Origin: Hephaestia mangrovi
GTDB lineage: Bacteria; Pseudomonadota; Alphaproteobacteria; Sphingomonadales; Sphingomonadaceae
Direction of reading: 5' to 3'
Assembly (NCBI RefSeq): GCF_019880555.1
Contig: NZ_JAINVU010000002.1
Span: 1 to 64,000 of the forward strand
DNA: 64,000 nucleotides
Shown here: positions 25,421 to 34,772 of the stretch, one piece after another
How positions within the stretch are numbered: position 1 is the first letter of the stretch
Layout: each line of letters starts with the position of its first letter
Notes under the pieces: model-generated
What the model saw: the letters and a program-made list of their open reading frames with translations, nothing else
What the model was told of the DNA's origin: nothing
The model's database searches: none
Position numbers and translations under genes: made by a program

Positions 25421-27058
25421 TCACTTGTAGCTCCCCATCGTCACCTTCAGCAGATAGGGCGTATCGACGAAATTGAGCCCATAGTCGGTCTCGTCGCCGT
25501 TCCATACGCGGTCCATCACCCACGTGCCCTTATCGAAATGGCCTTCTTCGACGCGCACCATCAAGGGGTGAGGGGGGCCGTCATTCGACGCGTCGATGTG
25601 CAGGCGGACGTGATCGCCGGTAATCAGAAACGTATCGGGGCCGAGCGCAGCGACGAGACACCCGCCGATCGGCTTGGCGGCCCAGGGCGGGGCGTCCTGG
25701 CGCCGCATGTCGTCCTCGTCGGGTCCGAACTGCCATTGGCCGTATTTGGCGGTAATCGTCCAGGCGCCGAAGGTTTTCTTTTGCGCGGCGCCGTCGTCCG
25801 GCCGCGAACAGCCCCAGGTCTCATGCTCGTACGCGATCCTTGCCCAATCGCGGTCGATCGGGGCGATCAACGCATATTTGCTGGCGAAGGCGTCTATGAT
25901 CTCGTCGTCGAGCGGACCGGCGCCGAGAGGGTAGTTGAAATAGCCCGTCGCATCCATGCCGAACGGCGCATAGCCGATCGCACCGTGACCCAAAGCGGAC
26001 CAGAAATACCGTGCGAATTTGGGTGCGTTGCCCGTTTCGGGGACAAACAATGGATTGTCGGGGCGATCGTAGTGATCGAGATAAGCCGCGACGTCTGCGC
26101 TCTTGGCATCGTATATGTCGGGCGCCTCGGTGTCGATTGCCGGCGCCGCCGCTTTCCAAATGTCGAGGACGTCCCATTGTGGTCCACCGCTTGCCACCGC
26201 TTTAGGATCGGGCGTTCCGAACGCGCCGGCGAGGGCCGCGTTGGCATACATCGGCAGCGGCTTTACTTCCTTGCCGGCGGCGGCGATTTCGTTGACGTAA
26301 CGAGCCAGATACCAGGTGTTGAAATAGCGATCGGCTTGGTCGCCGAACACCCGCGCCCAGTTTCCAGGCTGCTTGTGCTGCGCCTTGACCAGCGCCGCAG
26401 GCACGGGCCCGTCGAACAGCTTCTGCGCGGCCATGCCGTAATCGCGCGGGTTGCCGTAGCTGCCGGTTTCGTTTTCGACTTGCACCATCAGCACGGTGTT
26501 CTGCGGATCGTGCGCCTTGAGATAGGACATTAGCTGCACGAAGGCGCGCTTGTCGGCCTCCAGCGTCGAGCGGTACATTGGCGATAGCGCGTAAGAATCA
26601 CTGCCATCCGGCTTCTTCATGCGCGGAAAGCGCCTGTTGTTGGTCAGCACCCAGGCTGGCGTGTAATTGGGATTGGTATTCTTCCAGGTGCCGAACCACA
26701 ACAGCACCAGGCGCTTGTCGTGCGACCGCGCCTGCTCGAGCAGCGTTTGCACCCAGGAAAAATCGAACTTCCCTTCCTCCGGTTCGACTTGCTGCCAGGC
26801 GACCGGAATCTCCAGCGTATTGGCGTGCAATTGATCGAGCACCGGCCAGACCTTCGGCAGCGCAGACGGATAATTGCTCGAATTGTTCGCCTGCGCCCCA
26901 AGCATCAGGAACGGGGCGCCGTCGACCAGTAGCGCGTGATGATTGCCGTTTGTCACCAATCGGGGAAGCGGCGCTTCCGCCTGTTGTGCGGCCGCCGGGG
27001 TATTCGTCGCGGTCAAGAGCGCTACCAGCGTCGCCGTCACGCCGCTTCTTGCAATCAT
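25421..27058 (-). CDS. GH35 beta-galactosidase with DUF5597 domain
   Basis: This 545-residue exported glycoside hydrolase has a signal peptide ending near NTPAAAQQ. The barrel contains NTLEIPVAWQQVEPEEG, MVQVENETGS with the acid/base in NE (E197), and LFVPETGN with the likely nucleophile E341. The C-terminal third matches the beta-rich domain (DUF5597) found in proteobacterial GH35 enzymes. It would remove terminal beta-galactose, for instance the galactose carrying fucose in xyloglucan side chains. The ATG at 27058 (GGGGAGAGAAAA before it) was preferred to the in-frame upstream start, which lacks a ribosome site and breaks the signal peptide. It is divergent from the second GH29 gene. Confidence 0.87.
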   Translation of the reverse strand: MIARSGVTATLVALLTATNTPAAAQQAEAPLPRLVTNGNHHALLVDGAPFLMLGAQANNSSNYPSALPKVWPVLDQLHANTLEIPVAWQQVEPEEGKFDFSWVQTLLEQARSHDKRLVLLWFGTWKNTNPNYTPAWVLTNNRRFPRMKKPDGSDSYALSPMYRSTLEADKRAFVQLMSYLKAHDPQNTVLMVQVENETGSYGNPRDYGMAAQKLFDGPVPAALVKAQHKQPGNWARVFGDQADRYFNTWYLARYVNEIAAAGKEVKPLPMYANAALAGAFGTPDPKAVASGGPQWDVLDIWKAAAPAIDTEAPDIYDAKSADVAAYLDHYDRPDNPLFVPETGNAPKFARYFWSALGHGAIGYAPFGMDATGYFNYPLGAGPLDDEIIDAFASKYALIAPIDRDWARIAYEHETWGCSRPDDGAAQKKTFGAWTITAKYGQWQFGPDEDDMRRQDAPPWAAKPIGGCLVAALGPDTFLITGDHVRLHIDASNDGPPHPLMVRVEEGHFDKGTWVMDRVWNGDETDYGLNFVDTPYLLKVTMGSYK

Positions 27059-27212
27059 TTTTCTCTCCCCTTCAGTTGATCTGTCAATCTTTGCGCGAGG
27101 GCGGGAGGGTGAGCGAGACACGGTGCGTAGCTCGATGCCCGGAAGGCTCAACGCGCGTCGCTGTGTCCTTGTCTCGAATCTTCAACTCCTACTTGCCTAA
27201 TGAGAACCTGTT

Positions 27213-27226
27213 TGCAAATATGATAA
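27213..27226 (+). promoter_or_regulatory. Shared upstream motif, copy 2
   Basis: TGCAAATATGATAA lies 52 bases before the second GH29 gene in the region divergent with the GH35 gene. It matches the copy at 31066 at 12 of 14 positions. Confidence 0.35.
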
Positions 27227-27277
27227 ATAGGGCGGCGCTGTCGAGATGCGTTGCCGGTCAGGCAAAGGAGAGGCTCG

Positions 27278-28840
27278 ATGATCAAGCTTAACAAGCGAGA
27301 GTTGCTGGGTGCATCGCTCGCCACGGCGCTTTCCTCGAGGGCGCTGGCGCGCGGTTCCGGCGCGTCTGCTTCGCTGCCGGGCCTCGATGCCGACGTGCCC
27401 AAGCCGGTGGCAGGCCGCTTTCAGCCGACCACCGAATCGCTGATGACCTACCGAACGCCCGAGTGGTTCCGCGACGCCAAGTTCGGTATCTGGGCGCATT
27501 GGGGGCCGCAAGCGGTGCCGGGGCAGGGCGATTGGTATGCCCGCTTCATGTATGTGCCCGGCCACCCGCATTACGATCATCATCTGAAGACCTACGGCCA
27601 CCCTTCCGAACACGGCTACAAGGACGTCATTCCGCTGTGGACCGCCGATCGGTTCGATGCCGATGCGCTGATGACGAAATATGCGGCAGCGGGCGCGAAA
27701 TATTTCGTGTCGATGGGGGTCCATCACGACAATTTCGATCTGTGGAATTCAAGGCATCACCGCTGGAACGCGGCGGCGATGGGCCCCGAGCGCGACATCG
27801 TCGGCACATGGCAGGCCGCGGCGAAGCGGCACGGCTTGCGCTTCGGCGTTTCCGAGCATCTCGGCGCCAGCTATTGCTGGTGGTATCCCAACCATCTCTA
27901 CGACCAGTTCTGGCCGAAACTCGGCGTCAGCTATGACGGCGCCGACCCGCGCTATGCCGATCTCTACCACGACAATCGTGACCAGCCGTTCCTCAACAAG
28001 CCGGGCACCTGGTACACCGACAACGCCGAATACCATCACATATGGTACAAGCGTATCCGCGACCTGGTCGACAGCTACCAGCCCGATTTGCTTTATTCTG
28101 ACGGCGGTTTGCCGTTCGGGTCGATCGGAAAATCGCTGGTCGCCGACTTCTACAACAGCAGCATTGCGCGCAGCGGCAAGTTGGATGCGGTCTACAATTG
28201 CAAAGATTCGGGCTCCGGAGAATTCCACAAGGAATGGGCGGTGCAGGATGTCGAGCGCGGCGTGCTCAAGGGGATCAGCCCACTTCCCTGGCAGACCGAC
28301 ACATCAAATGGCGACTGGTTTTTCAACGAGAACTACAAATACAAAACCGCTGATGAAGTCATCACGATGCTGGCCGACATCGTCAGCAAAAACGGCAACA
28401 TGCTGCTCAACGTCGTGTTGCATGCCGACGGCAGCTTGCCGCCCGAATCCGAGCAGCTGCTTGCCGAGTTGACGGCATGGATGGCGGTTAACGCCGAAGC
28501 GATTCACGGAACACGGCCATGGAAGATTGACGGTGAAGGTCCGACCGAAGCCGCCGCCGGCATGTTCAAGGAACAGGTCGCCTATACGGCCAAGGATATC
28601 AGGTTCACCACGAAAGGCGATCGTCTGTTCGCGATCACGCTCGGCGAGCCGGCAGGCAGCGTCGCGATTACCGCGCTTGCGCAGGGCAATCCGTACGAGA
28701 GGCGGCCGGTGAGCCGCGTCCGGCTGCTCGGCGCGCGGCAAAAGACCAGGTTCCGGCAATCCGGGCAAGCACTGGTCATCGACATGCCTGCGGCGCTGCC
28801 GACGCGCCACGCCAGCGTCTTCGAGATCAGCTTCGCCTGA
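27278..28840 (+). CDS. GH29 alpha-L-fucosidase (second copy)
   Basis: This 520-residue GH29 enzyme has an export signal (LLGASLATALSSRALA). The same opening EWFRDAKFGIWAHWGPQ is seen as in the enzyme at 1616. It also has HHDNFDLWNS, GPERDIVGTW and the nucleophile strand PDLLYSDGG with D275. The two proteins are clear paralogues but differ around the active site (DGG here, FDDG there) and so may differ in linkage or in Fuc/Gal preference. The ATG at 27278 follows AAAGGAGAGG. It leads a plus-strand run with the GH42 gene and the second TonB receptor, an oligosaccharide-processing module. Confidence 0.9.
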   Translation: MIKLNKRELLGASLATALSSRALARGSGASASLPGLDADVPKPVAGRFQPTTESLMTYRTPEWFRDAKFGIWAHWGPQAVPGQGDWYARFMYVPGHPHYDHHLKTYGHPSEHGYKDVIPLWTADRFDADALMTKYAAAGAKYFVSMGVHHDNFDLWNSRHHRWNAAAMGPERDIVGTWQAAAKRHGLRFGVSEHLGASYCWWYPNHLYDQFWPKLGVSYDGADPRYADLYHDNRDQPFLNKPGTWYTDNAEYHHIWYKRIRDLVDSYQPDLLYSDGGLPFGSIGKSLVADFYNSSIARSGKLDAVYNCKDSGSGEFHKEWAVQDVERGVLKGISPLPWQTDTSNGDWFFNENYKYKTADEVITMLADIVSKNGNMLLNVVLHADGSLPPESEQLLAELTAWMAVNAEAIHGTRPWKIDGEGPTEAAAGMFKEQVAYTAKDIRFTTKGDRLFAITLGEPAGSVAITALAQGNPYERRPVSRVRLLGARQKTRFRQSGQALVIDMPAALPTRHASVFEISFA

Positions 28841-28870
28841 CCACTTCCCCCTTTTCCGACCTTCGAATGG

Positions 28871-30958
28871 ATGACGATGACAATTCCCACCAGGCTTTCG
28901 GCTGTCCGCGGCGCACTGGCGTTAGGGCTATGTGCTGTGATCGCGCCAGTTGCGCTGCCCATATCGGCGGCAGCGCAGAGTCCCGCCGGCCATCCCGATT
29001 GGCCGGGCAGCGGCCAGTTGTTCGTCGGCGCCTGCTATCAGCCGATCGACCGCTCGCCTGAACAGATCAGGCAAGACATCGCGATCATGAAGAAGGTAGG
29101 CTTCACGATGGTTCGCATGGGCGACCTGTCCTGGGATTCGTTCGAGCCCGAAGAAGGCAAGTTCACCTTCGACTGGTTCGACGACGTGCTCGCCCAGATG
29201 CGCGCGGCCGGGATCAAGGTCATCCTCGATATCCCCGGACTGCCGGCGCCGACCTGGCTGCACAAGAAGTATCCCGGTGTCGATATCGTCAATCAGAACG
29301 GTGTCCGGCTCCATCCCGCGACGCGCTATTGGGATGATATCAGCGATCCCGACTATCGGCGCGAAGTCCACGACCTCGCGGTGGCGATGCTCAAGCGATA
29401 CGCTCACAATCCGGCGGTTGTCGCCGTCGGCTACGACAACGAAGTCGGCAGTTCGCCGATGTCCTATTCGGAAGGCGATCGTCAGCGTTTCATTGCCTGG
29501 CTCAAAAAGCGCTACGGCACGATCGAGGCGCTCAATAAGGCATGGGCAACGCAGCGCTGGTCACGGCGCATCGACAATTGGGACGAGGTGTATCTGCCCT
29601 ATGGCGACGGGCCGGGGCCGAACGAGCGCAACCTCGATCTTCATCGTTTCTGGTCTGACGTGACGATCGCCGATTTGAACGATCTCGATTCGGTGCGTGA
29701 ACAATATGCGCCGAACCTGCCGGCGGTTTCGAACCTGTGGCCGGATGCACCGGCGAAGGGATTCGATTATCTGCGCTCCTGGAACGGCTATTCGACCTAC
29801 GGAGCGGAGGGCTTCTACCCGGGCGAGCCGCTGGGCGCGGCCTTCGGCGTAATGATGATGCGCGCCGGACACGAGACACCGGTCTGGTTCAACGAATTTA
29901 CCGCGGGAGGCGGCGGCTATTACGGCACGCCGGGCCGATCGCGCATGTGGGCCTATTTCGGCCTGCTTTATTATTCGCAGACGTTCCTCGCCTGGACCTT
30001 CAACTCGCATATCGGGGGCGAGGAGCAATCGCTGTTCGGCCTGCTCGATCACGACAGCCGACCATCGTGGAAGGTCGACGAATTCGGCACGATCGCCAGC
30101 GAGTTCGCCAAGCTGAAGTCGATGGGTTTCCCGCGCTATCGCGATCCGCAGGTGGCGATCGCTTATTCCTTCGAGACCAACTGGCTGACGACGCCGCCGC
30201 CAGGCCCAAACACGATGAAGCAGTATTTTACCGGGAATTACGTCGATCAGGCGCGCGAGGCGTTCAAGCCGCTGTTCGAGGACAATATTGATGCCGCAGT
30301 CATCGACATCGCGCATGACCCGATCGACAAATACAAGCTCGTCGTGCTGCCCAGCGCCTATATGATGGACGCGCCGACCGCCGAGGCGGTGCGCCATTAT
30401 GTCGCGAATGGCGGCACGGTAATCATGACCGGTTATTCAGCGAAGGTCGATGCAACCGGCAAGTGGTTCGAAACACCGTTGCCGGGGCAGCTAAGTGATG
30501 TCTTCGGCTTGCGGACGGACCAATTCTACCGATCCGAACAGCCGCTCAAGGTCAGATTCGATGGCCATGATCTGACCGGCACCGACAGCTATTACGAGGT
30601 CCTGGAGCCAAGCACCGCGGCGACGATCGCCAGCTTCGAGAACACGCCGCAAAAGAGCCCCGCGATCACCGTCAACCATTTCGGAAAGGGCACCGCGATC
30701 TATCTTGCAACGGCGCCGCAAGCAGCGTTGCTGGGCCCGCTCGAACGCTCGCTCTACGACAAGTTGGGGATCACGCGCGGCCCGCAGACGCCGGCGGGCG
30801 TCGTTGCTCGCGTCGTCGATGGTCGCACCATGTATGTCAACACCACGGAAAGCCCGAAAGCTGTGGTGTTCGATGGCACGAAGCGCGACGCGCTGACCGG
30901 CACTGCCCATACCGGCACCATGACACTGGCAGGATACGGCGCCGCCCTGCTGCAGTGA
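28871..30958 (+). CDS. GH42 beta-galactosidase, exported
   Basis: This 695-residue family 42 glycosidase has a signal peptide ending near ISAAAQS. The first domain is a barrel with MVRMGDLSWDSFEPEEGKF, the acid/base E191 in GYDNEVG, and the nucleophile E342 in VWFNEFTAGGGG. A trimerisation-like domain follows (around YKLVVLPSAYMMDA, YVANGGTVIMTGYS), then a short beta domain. Most GH42 enzymes are cytoplasmic; the signal peptide places this one in the periplasm, in keeping with the other hydrolases here. It begins 30 bases after the GH29 stop. Confidence 0.88.
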   Translation: MTMTIPTRLSAVRGALALGLCAVIAPVALPISAAAQSPAGHPDWPGSGQLFVGACYQPIDRSPEQIRQDIAIMKKVGFTMVRMGDLSWDSFEPEEGKFTFDWFDDVLAQMRAAGIKVILDIPGLPAPTWLHKKYPGVDIVNQNGVRLHPATRYWDDISDPDYRREVHDLAVAMLKRYAHNPAVVAVGYDNEVGSSPMSYSEGDRQRFIAWLKKRYGTIEALNKAWATQRWSRRIDNWDEVYLPYGDGPGPNERNLDLHRFWSDVTIADLNDLDSVREQYAPNLPAVSNLWPDAPAKGFDYLRSWNGYSTYGAEGFYPGEPLGAAFGVMMMRAGHETPVWFNEFTAGGGGYYGTPGRSRMWAYFGLLYYSQTFLAWTFNSHIGGEEQSLFGLLDHDSRPSWKVDEFGTIASEFAKLKSMGFPRYRDPQVAIAYSFETNWLTTPPPGPNTMKQYFTGNYVDQAREAFKPLFEDNIDAAVIDIAHDPIDKYKLVVLPSAYMMDAPTAEAVRHYVANGGTVIMTGYSAKVDATGKWFETPLPGQLSDVFGLRTDQFYRSEQPLKVRFDGHDLTGTDSYYEVLEPSTAATIASFENTPQKSPAITVNHFGKGTAIYLATAPQAALLGPLERSLYDKLGITRGPQTPAGVVARVVDGRTMYVNTTESPKAVVFDGTKRDALTGTAHTGTMTLAGYGAALLQ

Positions 30959-31065
30959 TAATCGGGCGCGTGCGGCGCGCGCCGGCAACGATCCGCACAA
31001 GCTGCGCCCCATCCCTCGAAAACAACGATAAAGGCATTGCGCTGACGGAAAACCAATTCTATCGG

Positions 31066-31079
31066 TGAAAATACGATAA
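31066..31079 (+). promoter_or_regulatory. Shared upstream motif, copy 3
   Basis: TGAAAATACGATAA lies 30 bases before the second TonB receptor. See the copies at 21116 and 27213. Confidence 0.35.
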
Positions 31080-31108
31080 GTCAGAAGAGATTGTCAGGAG
31101 AGTATCCA

Positions 31109-33886
31109 ATGCTTCCTCGCCGCCCTGCCGCCGTTATGCTGGCGCTGGCCGCTGCGCCGCTGCCACTCGCGCTCGTTTGGGCCGCTCCCGCCGCAGCGCA
31201 GGCCGACGATGCGACAGGCGAATCCCCCGCCGCTGCCGCGCAAACGGCCACTGATGCAACGGCGCCCCAGGCGAATGCCGGGACTGGCGACATTGTGGTT
31301 ACCGGTGTTCGCGCCAGTCTTCAGTCGGCCGAAGCAATCAAGCGTGACGCGCCCGAAATCGTTGATTCGATTGTGGCGGAGGACATCGGCAAACTCCCCG
31401 ACCGGAATGTCGCAGAGGCGTTGCAGCGGGTGGCGGGCATCCAAATCCAGCGTAATTACGGCGAAGGCAGTTCGGTCGCGATCCGGGGCCTGACGCAGGT
31501 GCGCACCGAATTGAACGGCCGCGACATCTTCACGGCCGGCGGCGTCGATCAGCTCAATCTCGAAGACGTCCCGGCCGAACTACTCGCCGGCATTGACGTC
31601 TACAAGAATCCCTCGGCAGATCAGATCGAGGGTCAGCTTGCCGGCGTCATCAACTTTCGCACCCGCAAGCCATTTGATTTCTCGGGTTTCAAATTTTCCG
31701 GCGGGGTCACACAGAATTATTACGATCTCATCGGCAAGAGCGGACCTTCAGCCTCGGCGTTGATTAGCGATCGCTGGGACACCGGCATCGGCGAAATCGG
31801 CGTGCTCGCCGACGTGGCCTATCAGAAGGATTATTTTCGCGACGATCAAATTTCGACCGAGCCTTTCTACACGCTTGATCAGAGCAAGGATGCGCAAGGC
31901 AATTATAACAATCCCGCCGATGCCGCCGTTGCCGCCGCTCTGGGCCGCGTTGGCGAAACGACCACCATCCCGCATGGAGGCGGCCTCAACAAGAATTACG
32001 GCCACCGGCAGCGGTTCGGCGTTGACGTCGCGCTGCAATGGAAGCCAACCGATACGCTCGAGTTCACGGGCGAGGTGTTCCGCAACAATTACAAGTTCAA
32101 TATCCGCGGCAACGCGTTCTTCGCAACGACAGGCGACGCGGACATCAGCCCGTTGCCGGGCGCCGATTTCAGCTTTGCCGACAATGGCGATTTCATCAGC
32201 GGCACATGGCAGAATGTACCGCTGGGTTCGTATGCGAGCCTCAATACGCGCGAATCGACGACGACCGATTACTCGCTGACCGCGAAGTGGAAGCCCACCC
32301 CCAACCTTGAGATTACCGCGGACGGACAATACGTTCGTTCGAATACCCACCAATCGAACTTCATCGTCATCAGCAACGGGCCGAATGTCACCTTTCAGCA
32401 GGACGTGTCGGGCGACGTGGCGTCGTTCCACACGCTACCGGCCAGCGACACCACCGATCCGTCACTATTTTCGAACAACGGCTTCCTGGACGATTTTTCC
32501 CACTCTCACGGGACGGAAAAGGCTGGCCGGATTGACTTAAAATATGATTTTGAAGGCGGGCTGATTTCGTCGTTGCGCGCTGGATTTCGTTACACGGACC
32601 GTTACAATGAGAACGACGATACGGGATATCGCTACTCTACGATTACCGGACGGGGCAGCCTCGTTCCGTATGACTTGAGCGACATCTTCCGCGGCAATGC
32701 CGACGTGTTCGGCTCGGTCGTCACCTTCCCGCTTGAGACGATCGGCAATTATGACGAAACGTTGGCCGCGTTCGGCATTTCCGGTGCGCCACCGTTCCTG
32801 CCGAGCGGCAGCAACTCGCAAAGCCAGAAGACCTACGCCGGCTATGCCGCCGCGTTCTTCGATGCCAGCCCCTTGTCGATCCCGCTCGACGGCAATGTCG
32901 GCGTGCGCGTCGTCAAAACCGACGTTGATGTAGCAGGCTATTACCAGCAAGTGCCGCAGATCGTGCAGCCCGACGGATCAACGGCAACCGGGGATCCTGA
33001 ATTCACGGCGATCGGCTTTCGGAATTCCTACACAAAGGTCTTGCCCAGCGTAAACCTGCGGTTCCATCTGACGAACAACCTGCAGTTGCGCGTCGCCGCC
33101 TCGAAAAATCTGGCACGCCCGACCTTCTCGCAGCTCAATCCGAGCTTGACGTTGACCGAGCCGGGCCCGGCGCAGTCCAATGAGATACACACGGCAACGG
33201 GCGGCAATCCGTTCCTCGCGCCGATGACGTCGCGCAATTTCGATGCCTCGCTCGAATGGTATTTCTCGCGCCATGGCTATGTCTCGGTCGCAGGCTTCTA
33301 CAAGAAGGTCCACGGCTACATCCAGACGGCGATCACCCCGCGCGACATCACCTTCCCGGACAACAAGACTTATACGTATCAAGTGACGTCGTACACCAAT
33401 GCCGCCGATGCCACGGTGAAGGGCGCCGAAGTCTCGTTCCAGCAGTTTTTCGACTTCCTGCCGGGGCCGCTCAGCGGCTTGGGGATGCAGGCGAACTTCA
33501 CGTATGTCGATTCGCATGCGCCGAGCCCTGCAACGTCGGGTCCCGTAACGCAGGTGCCGCTCGAGCTGCTGTCGAAGTACAGCTACAACATCATCGGCAT
33601 TTACGAAAAGGGTCCGATCTCGGCCCGGTTGGCGTACAATTGGCGCAGCAAGTTTGTGGAAACGACCGCAGGCGTCGGCACCGGCAATCTGCCGCAATTC
33701 GACCGGCCCTATGGCCAGCTCGACGGGTCGATCACTTATCAGGTCACACCGCATTTCTCGCTGGGCGTTGATGCGCGCAACATCAACAATGCGCTCAAGC
33801 AATCTTATTTCGGGATCACGACGCGGCCACGCACTGCGACTATCGCCGATCGCCGCTTCAGCATCACCGCGCGCGTTACCTATTGA
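31109..33886 (+). CDS. TonB-dependent receptor, carbohydrate-type (second)
   Basis: This 925-residue outer-membrane receptor has a signal peptide ending in PAAAQADD, TonB box GDIVVTGVRASLQSAE, and plug with IVAEDIGKLPDRNVAEALQRVAGIQI and VAIRGLTQVRTELNGRDIF. The barrel ends in ARVTY. The ATG at 31109 is preferred over the upstream TTG because AGGAGAG lies directly before it. It belongs to the same sugar-linked class as the receptor at 7739 but to a different branch, so the two probably import different oligosaccharides. A strong terminator follows. Confidence 0.9.
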   Translation: MLPRRPAAVMLALAAAPLPLALVWAAPAAAQADDATGESPAAAAQTATDATAPQANAGTGDIVVTGVRASLQSAEAIKRDAPEIVDSIVAEDIGKLPDRNVAEALQRVAGIQIQRNYGEGSSVAIRGLTQVRTELNGRDIFTAGGVDQLNLEDVPAELLAGIDVYKNPSADQIEGQLAGVINFRTRKPFDFSGFKFSGGVTQNYYDLIGKSGPSASALISDRWDTGIGEIGVLADVAYQKDYFRDDQISTEPFYTLDQSKDAQGNYNNPADAAVAAALGRVGETTTIPHGGGLNKNYGHRQRFGVDVALQWKPTDTLEFTGEVFRNNYKFNIRGNAFFATTGDADISPLPGADFSFADNGDFISGTWQNVPLGSYASLNTRESTTTDYSLTAKWKPTPNLEITADGQYVRSNTHQSNFIVISNGPNVTFQQDVSGDVASFHTLPASDTTDPSLFSNNGFLDDFSHSHGTEKAGRIDLKYDFEGGLISSLRAGFRYTDRYNENDDTGYRYSTITGRGSLVPYDLSDIFRGNADVFGSVVTFPLETIGNYDETLAAFGISGAPPFLPSGSNSQSQKTYAGYAAAFFDASPLSIPLDGNVGVRVVKTDVDVAGYYQQVPQIVQPDGSTATGDPEFTAIGFRNSYTKVLPSVNLRFHLTNNLQLRVAASKNLARPTFSQLNPSLTLTEPGPAQSNEIHTATGGNPFLAPMTSRNFDASLEWYFSRHGYVSVAGFYKKVHGYIQTAITPRDITFPDNKTYTYQVTSYTNAADATVKGAEVSFQQFFDFLPGPLSGLGMQANFTYVDSHAPSPATSGPVTQVPLELLSKYSYNIIGIYEKGPISARLAYNWRSKFVETTAGVGTGNLPQFDRPYGQLDGSITYQVTPHFSLGVDARNINNALKQSYFGITTRPRTATIADRRFSITARVTY

Positions 33887-34236
33887 GCGCTGCGGCTACC
33901 GGTTCACGATCTCCCCCTGACGTGGCCAAGGCAATAAATCGCCTTGGCCACCTTTTTGGGGGCAGTCCACTGGTTTAATTGAAGAAGCCGCTTGGTTAGG
34001 TGCGCGGGTGTGCGCTGCGCCGGTTGGCGCCTCGCGTTCGGCGACGGTGCCGATCCGGCGAAGGATTTCGGCTTCGGCCGGGGCAGAGCGATTTCTCGAA
34101 TAGGGCTGGGTCATGAAACGGGGAGGGCAGGTCAAACATTGTAAAGAATGCCTCGCTTCGTCTCGTGCCACTTGACGGCACGCGCTTGCGCCGGAAGCTC
34201 GTTGGAGCCGGGGGGGCAAACAGTGGGGCGTAGCGT
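33887..34236. other. Intergenic region after the sugar locus
   Basis: 350 bases. Apart from the terminator at 33922-33957, nothing recognisable was seen. It marks the right end of the fucose/galactose locus. Confidence 0.6.
33922..33957 (+). terminator. Intrinsic terminator
   Basis: A perfect 11-bp stem, GTGGCCAAGGC (33922-33932) with GCCTTGGCCAC (33941-33951), encloses an eight-base AT-rich loop and is followed by a T run at 33953-33957. It lies 36 bases after the second TonB receptor. Confidence 0.9.
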
Positions 34237-34509
34237 ATGACCGACGGCGAATCCGACATTCCTGTGCGTGCGGTGCAGGCATGGAGTGATGGGCGCGGCC
34301 ATCTCTATTCGACGAAAGAAGCAGCATTGCTCGTCGAGATCGAGCGTGTGTTGGGGCATTTCGGCACGGGCGAGAGCATGGCGCCGGGCATTGCAAGATT
34401 GATCGCCGCAAAACGGGATGAACTGATGCCGCTACTTGCCGCTTTCGGGCCCGATACCGTCAAAGCGATCAGCCTGGATCTGGCGCGGGAGCGGCGCGGC
34501 GCTGGATGA
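34237..34509 (+). CDS. Small hypothetical protein
   Basis: This 90-residue protein has no family I recognise. It is mostly helical and charged, without signal or membrane segments. The stretch LLVEIERVLGHFGTGESMAPGIARLIAAKRDELMPLLAAFGPDTVKAI looks like real protein and not a shadow frame. The ribosome site before the ATG is weak. There are no operon partners: it is isolated between a terminator and a dyad upstream of the desaturase-family gene. Confidence 0.55.
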   Translation: MTDGESDIPVRAVQAWSDGRGHLYSTKEAALLVEIERVLGHFGTGESMAPGIARLIAAKRDELMPLLAAFGPDTVKAISLDLARERRGAG

Positions 34510-34694
34510 TCGGGCCGAGCGCGTCGGCTCGCCAACCGTCGTTTTGGCGCGCCGCACCTGATCCCGTGATTGACGCCGCCAGTGCAAAATCGCGCGATCG
34601 TCGTCGCTATCGATCTTCGCGCGTGCCGGCGGTGCTTTAAATCGGGCCGCCGCCTCCGACGGCGGGCCCTTCGCAGCCGACGCGGAGGAGCGAG

Positions 34695-34714
34695 TATACG
34701 TTCGATGACGTATA
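34695..34714. promoter_or_regulatory. Dyad upstream of sterol-desaturase-family gene
   Basis: TATACGT-(TCGATG)-ACGTATA, perfect seven-base arms with a six-base spacer, ends 58 bases before the ATG at 34773. The size fits a dimeric repressor site. No regulator gene is adjacent. Confidence 0.45.
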
Positions 34715-34772
34715 ACGCTGCTGCCGGACTTCGGACATCTTGCCACCGCAACTTGATTATCGCGGGGACAAG

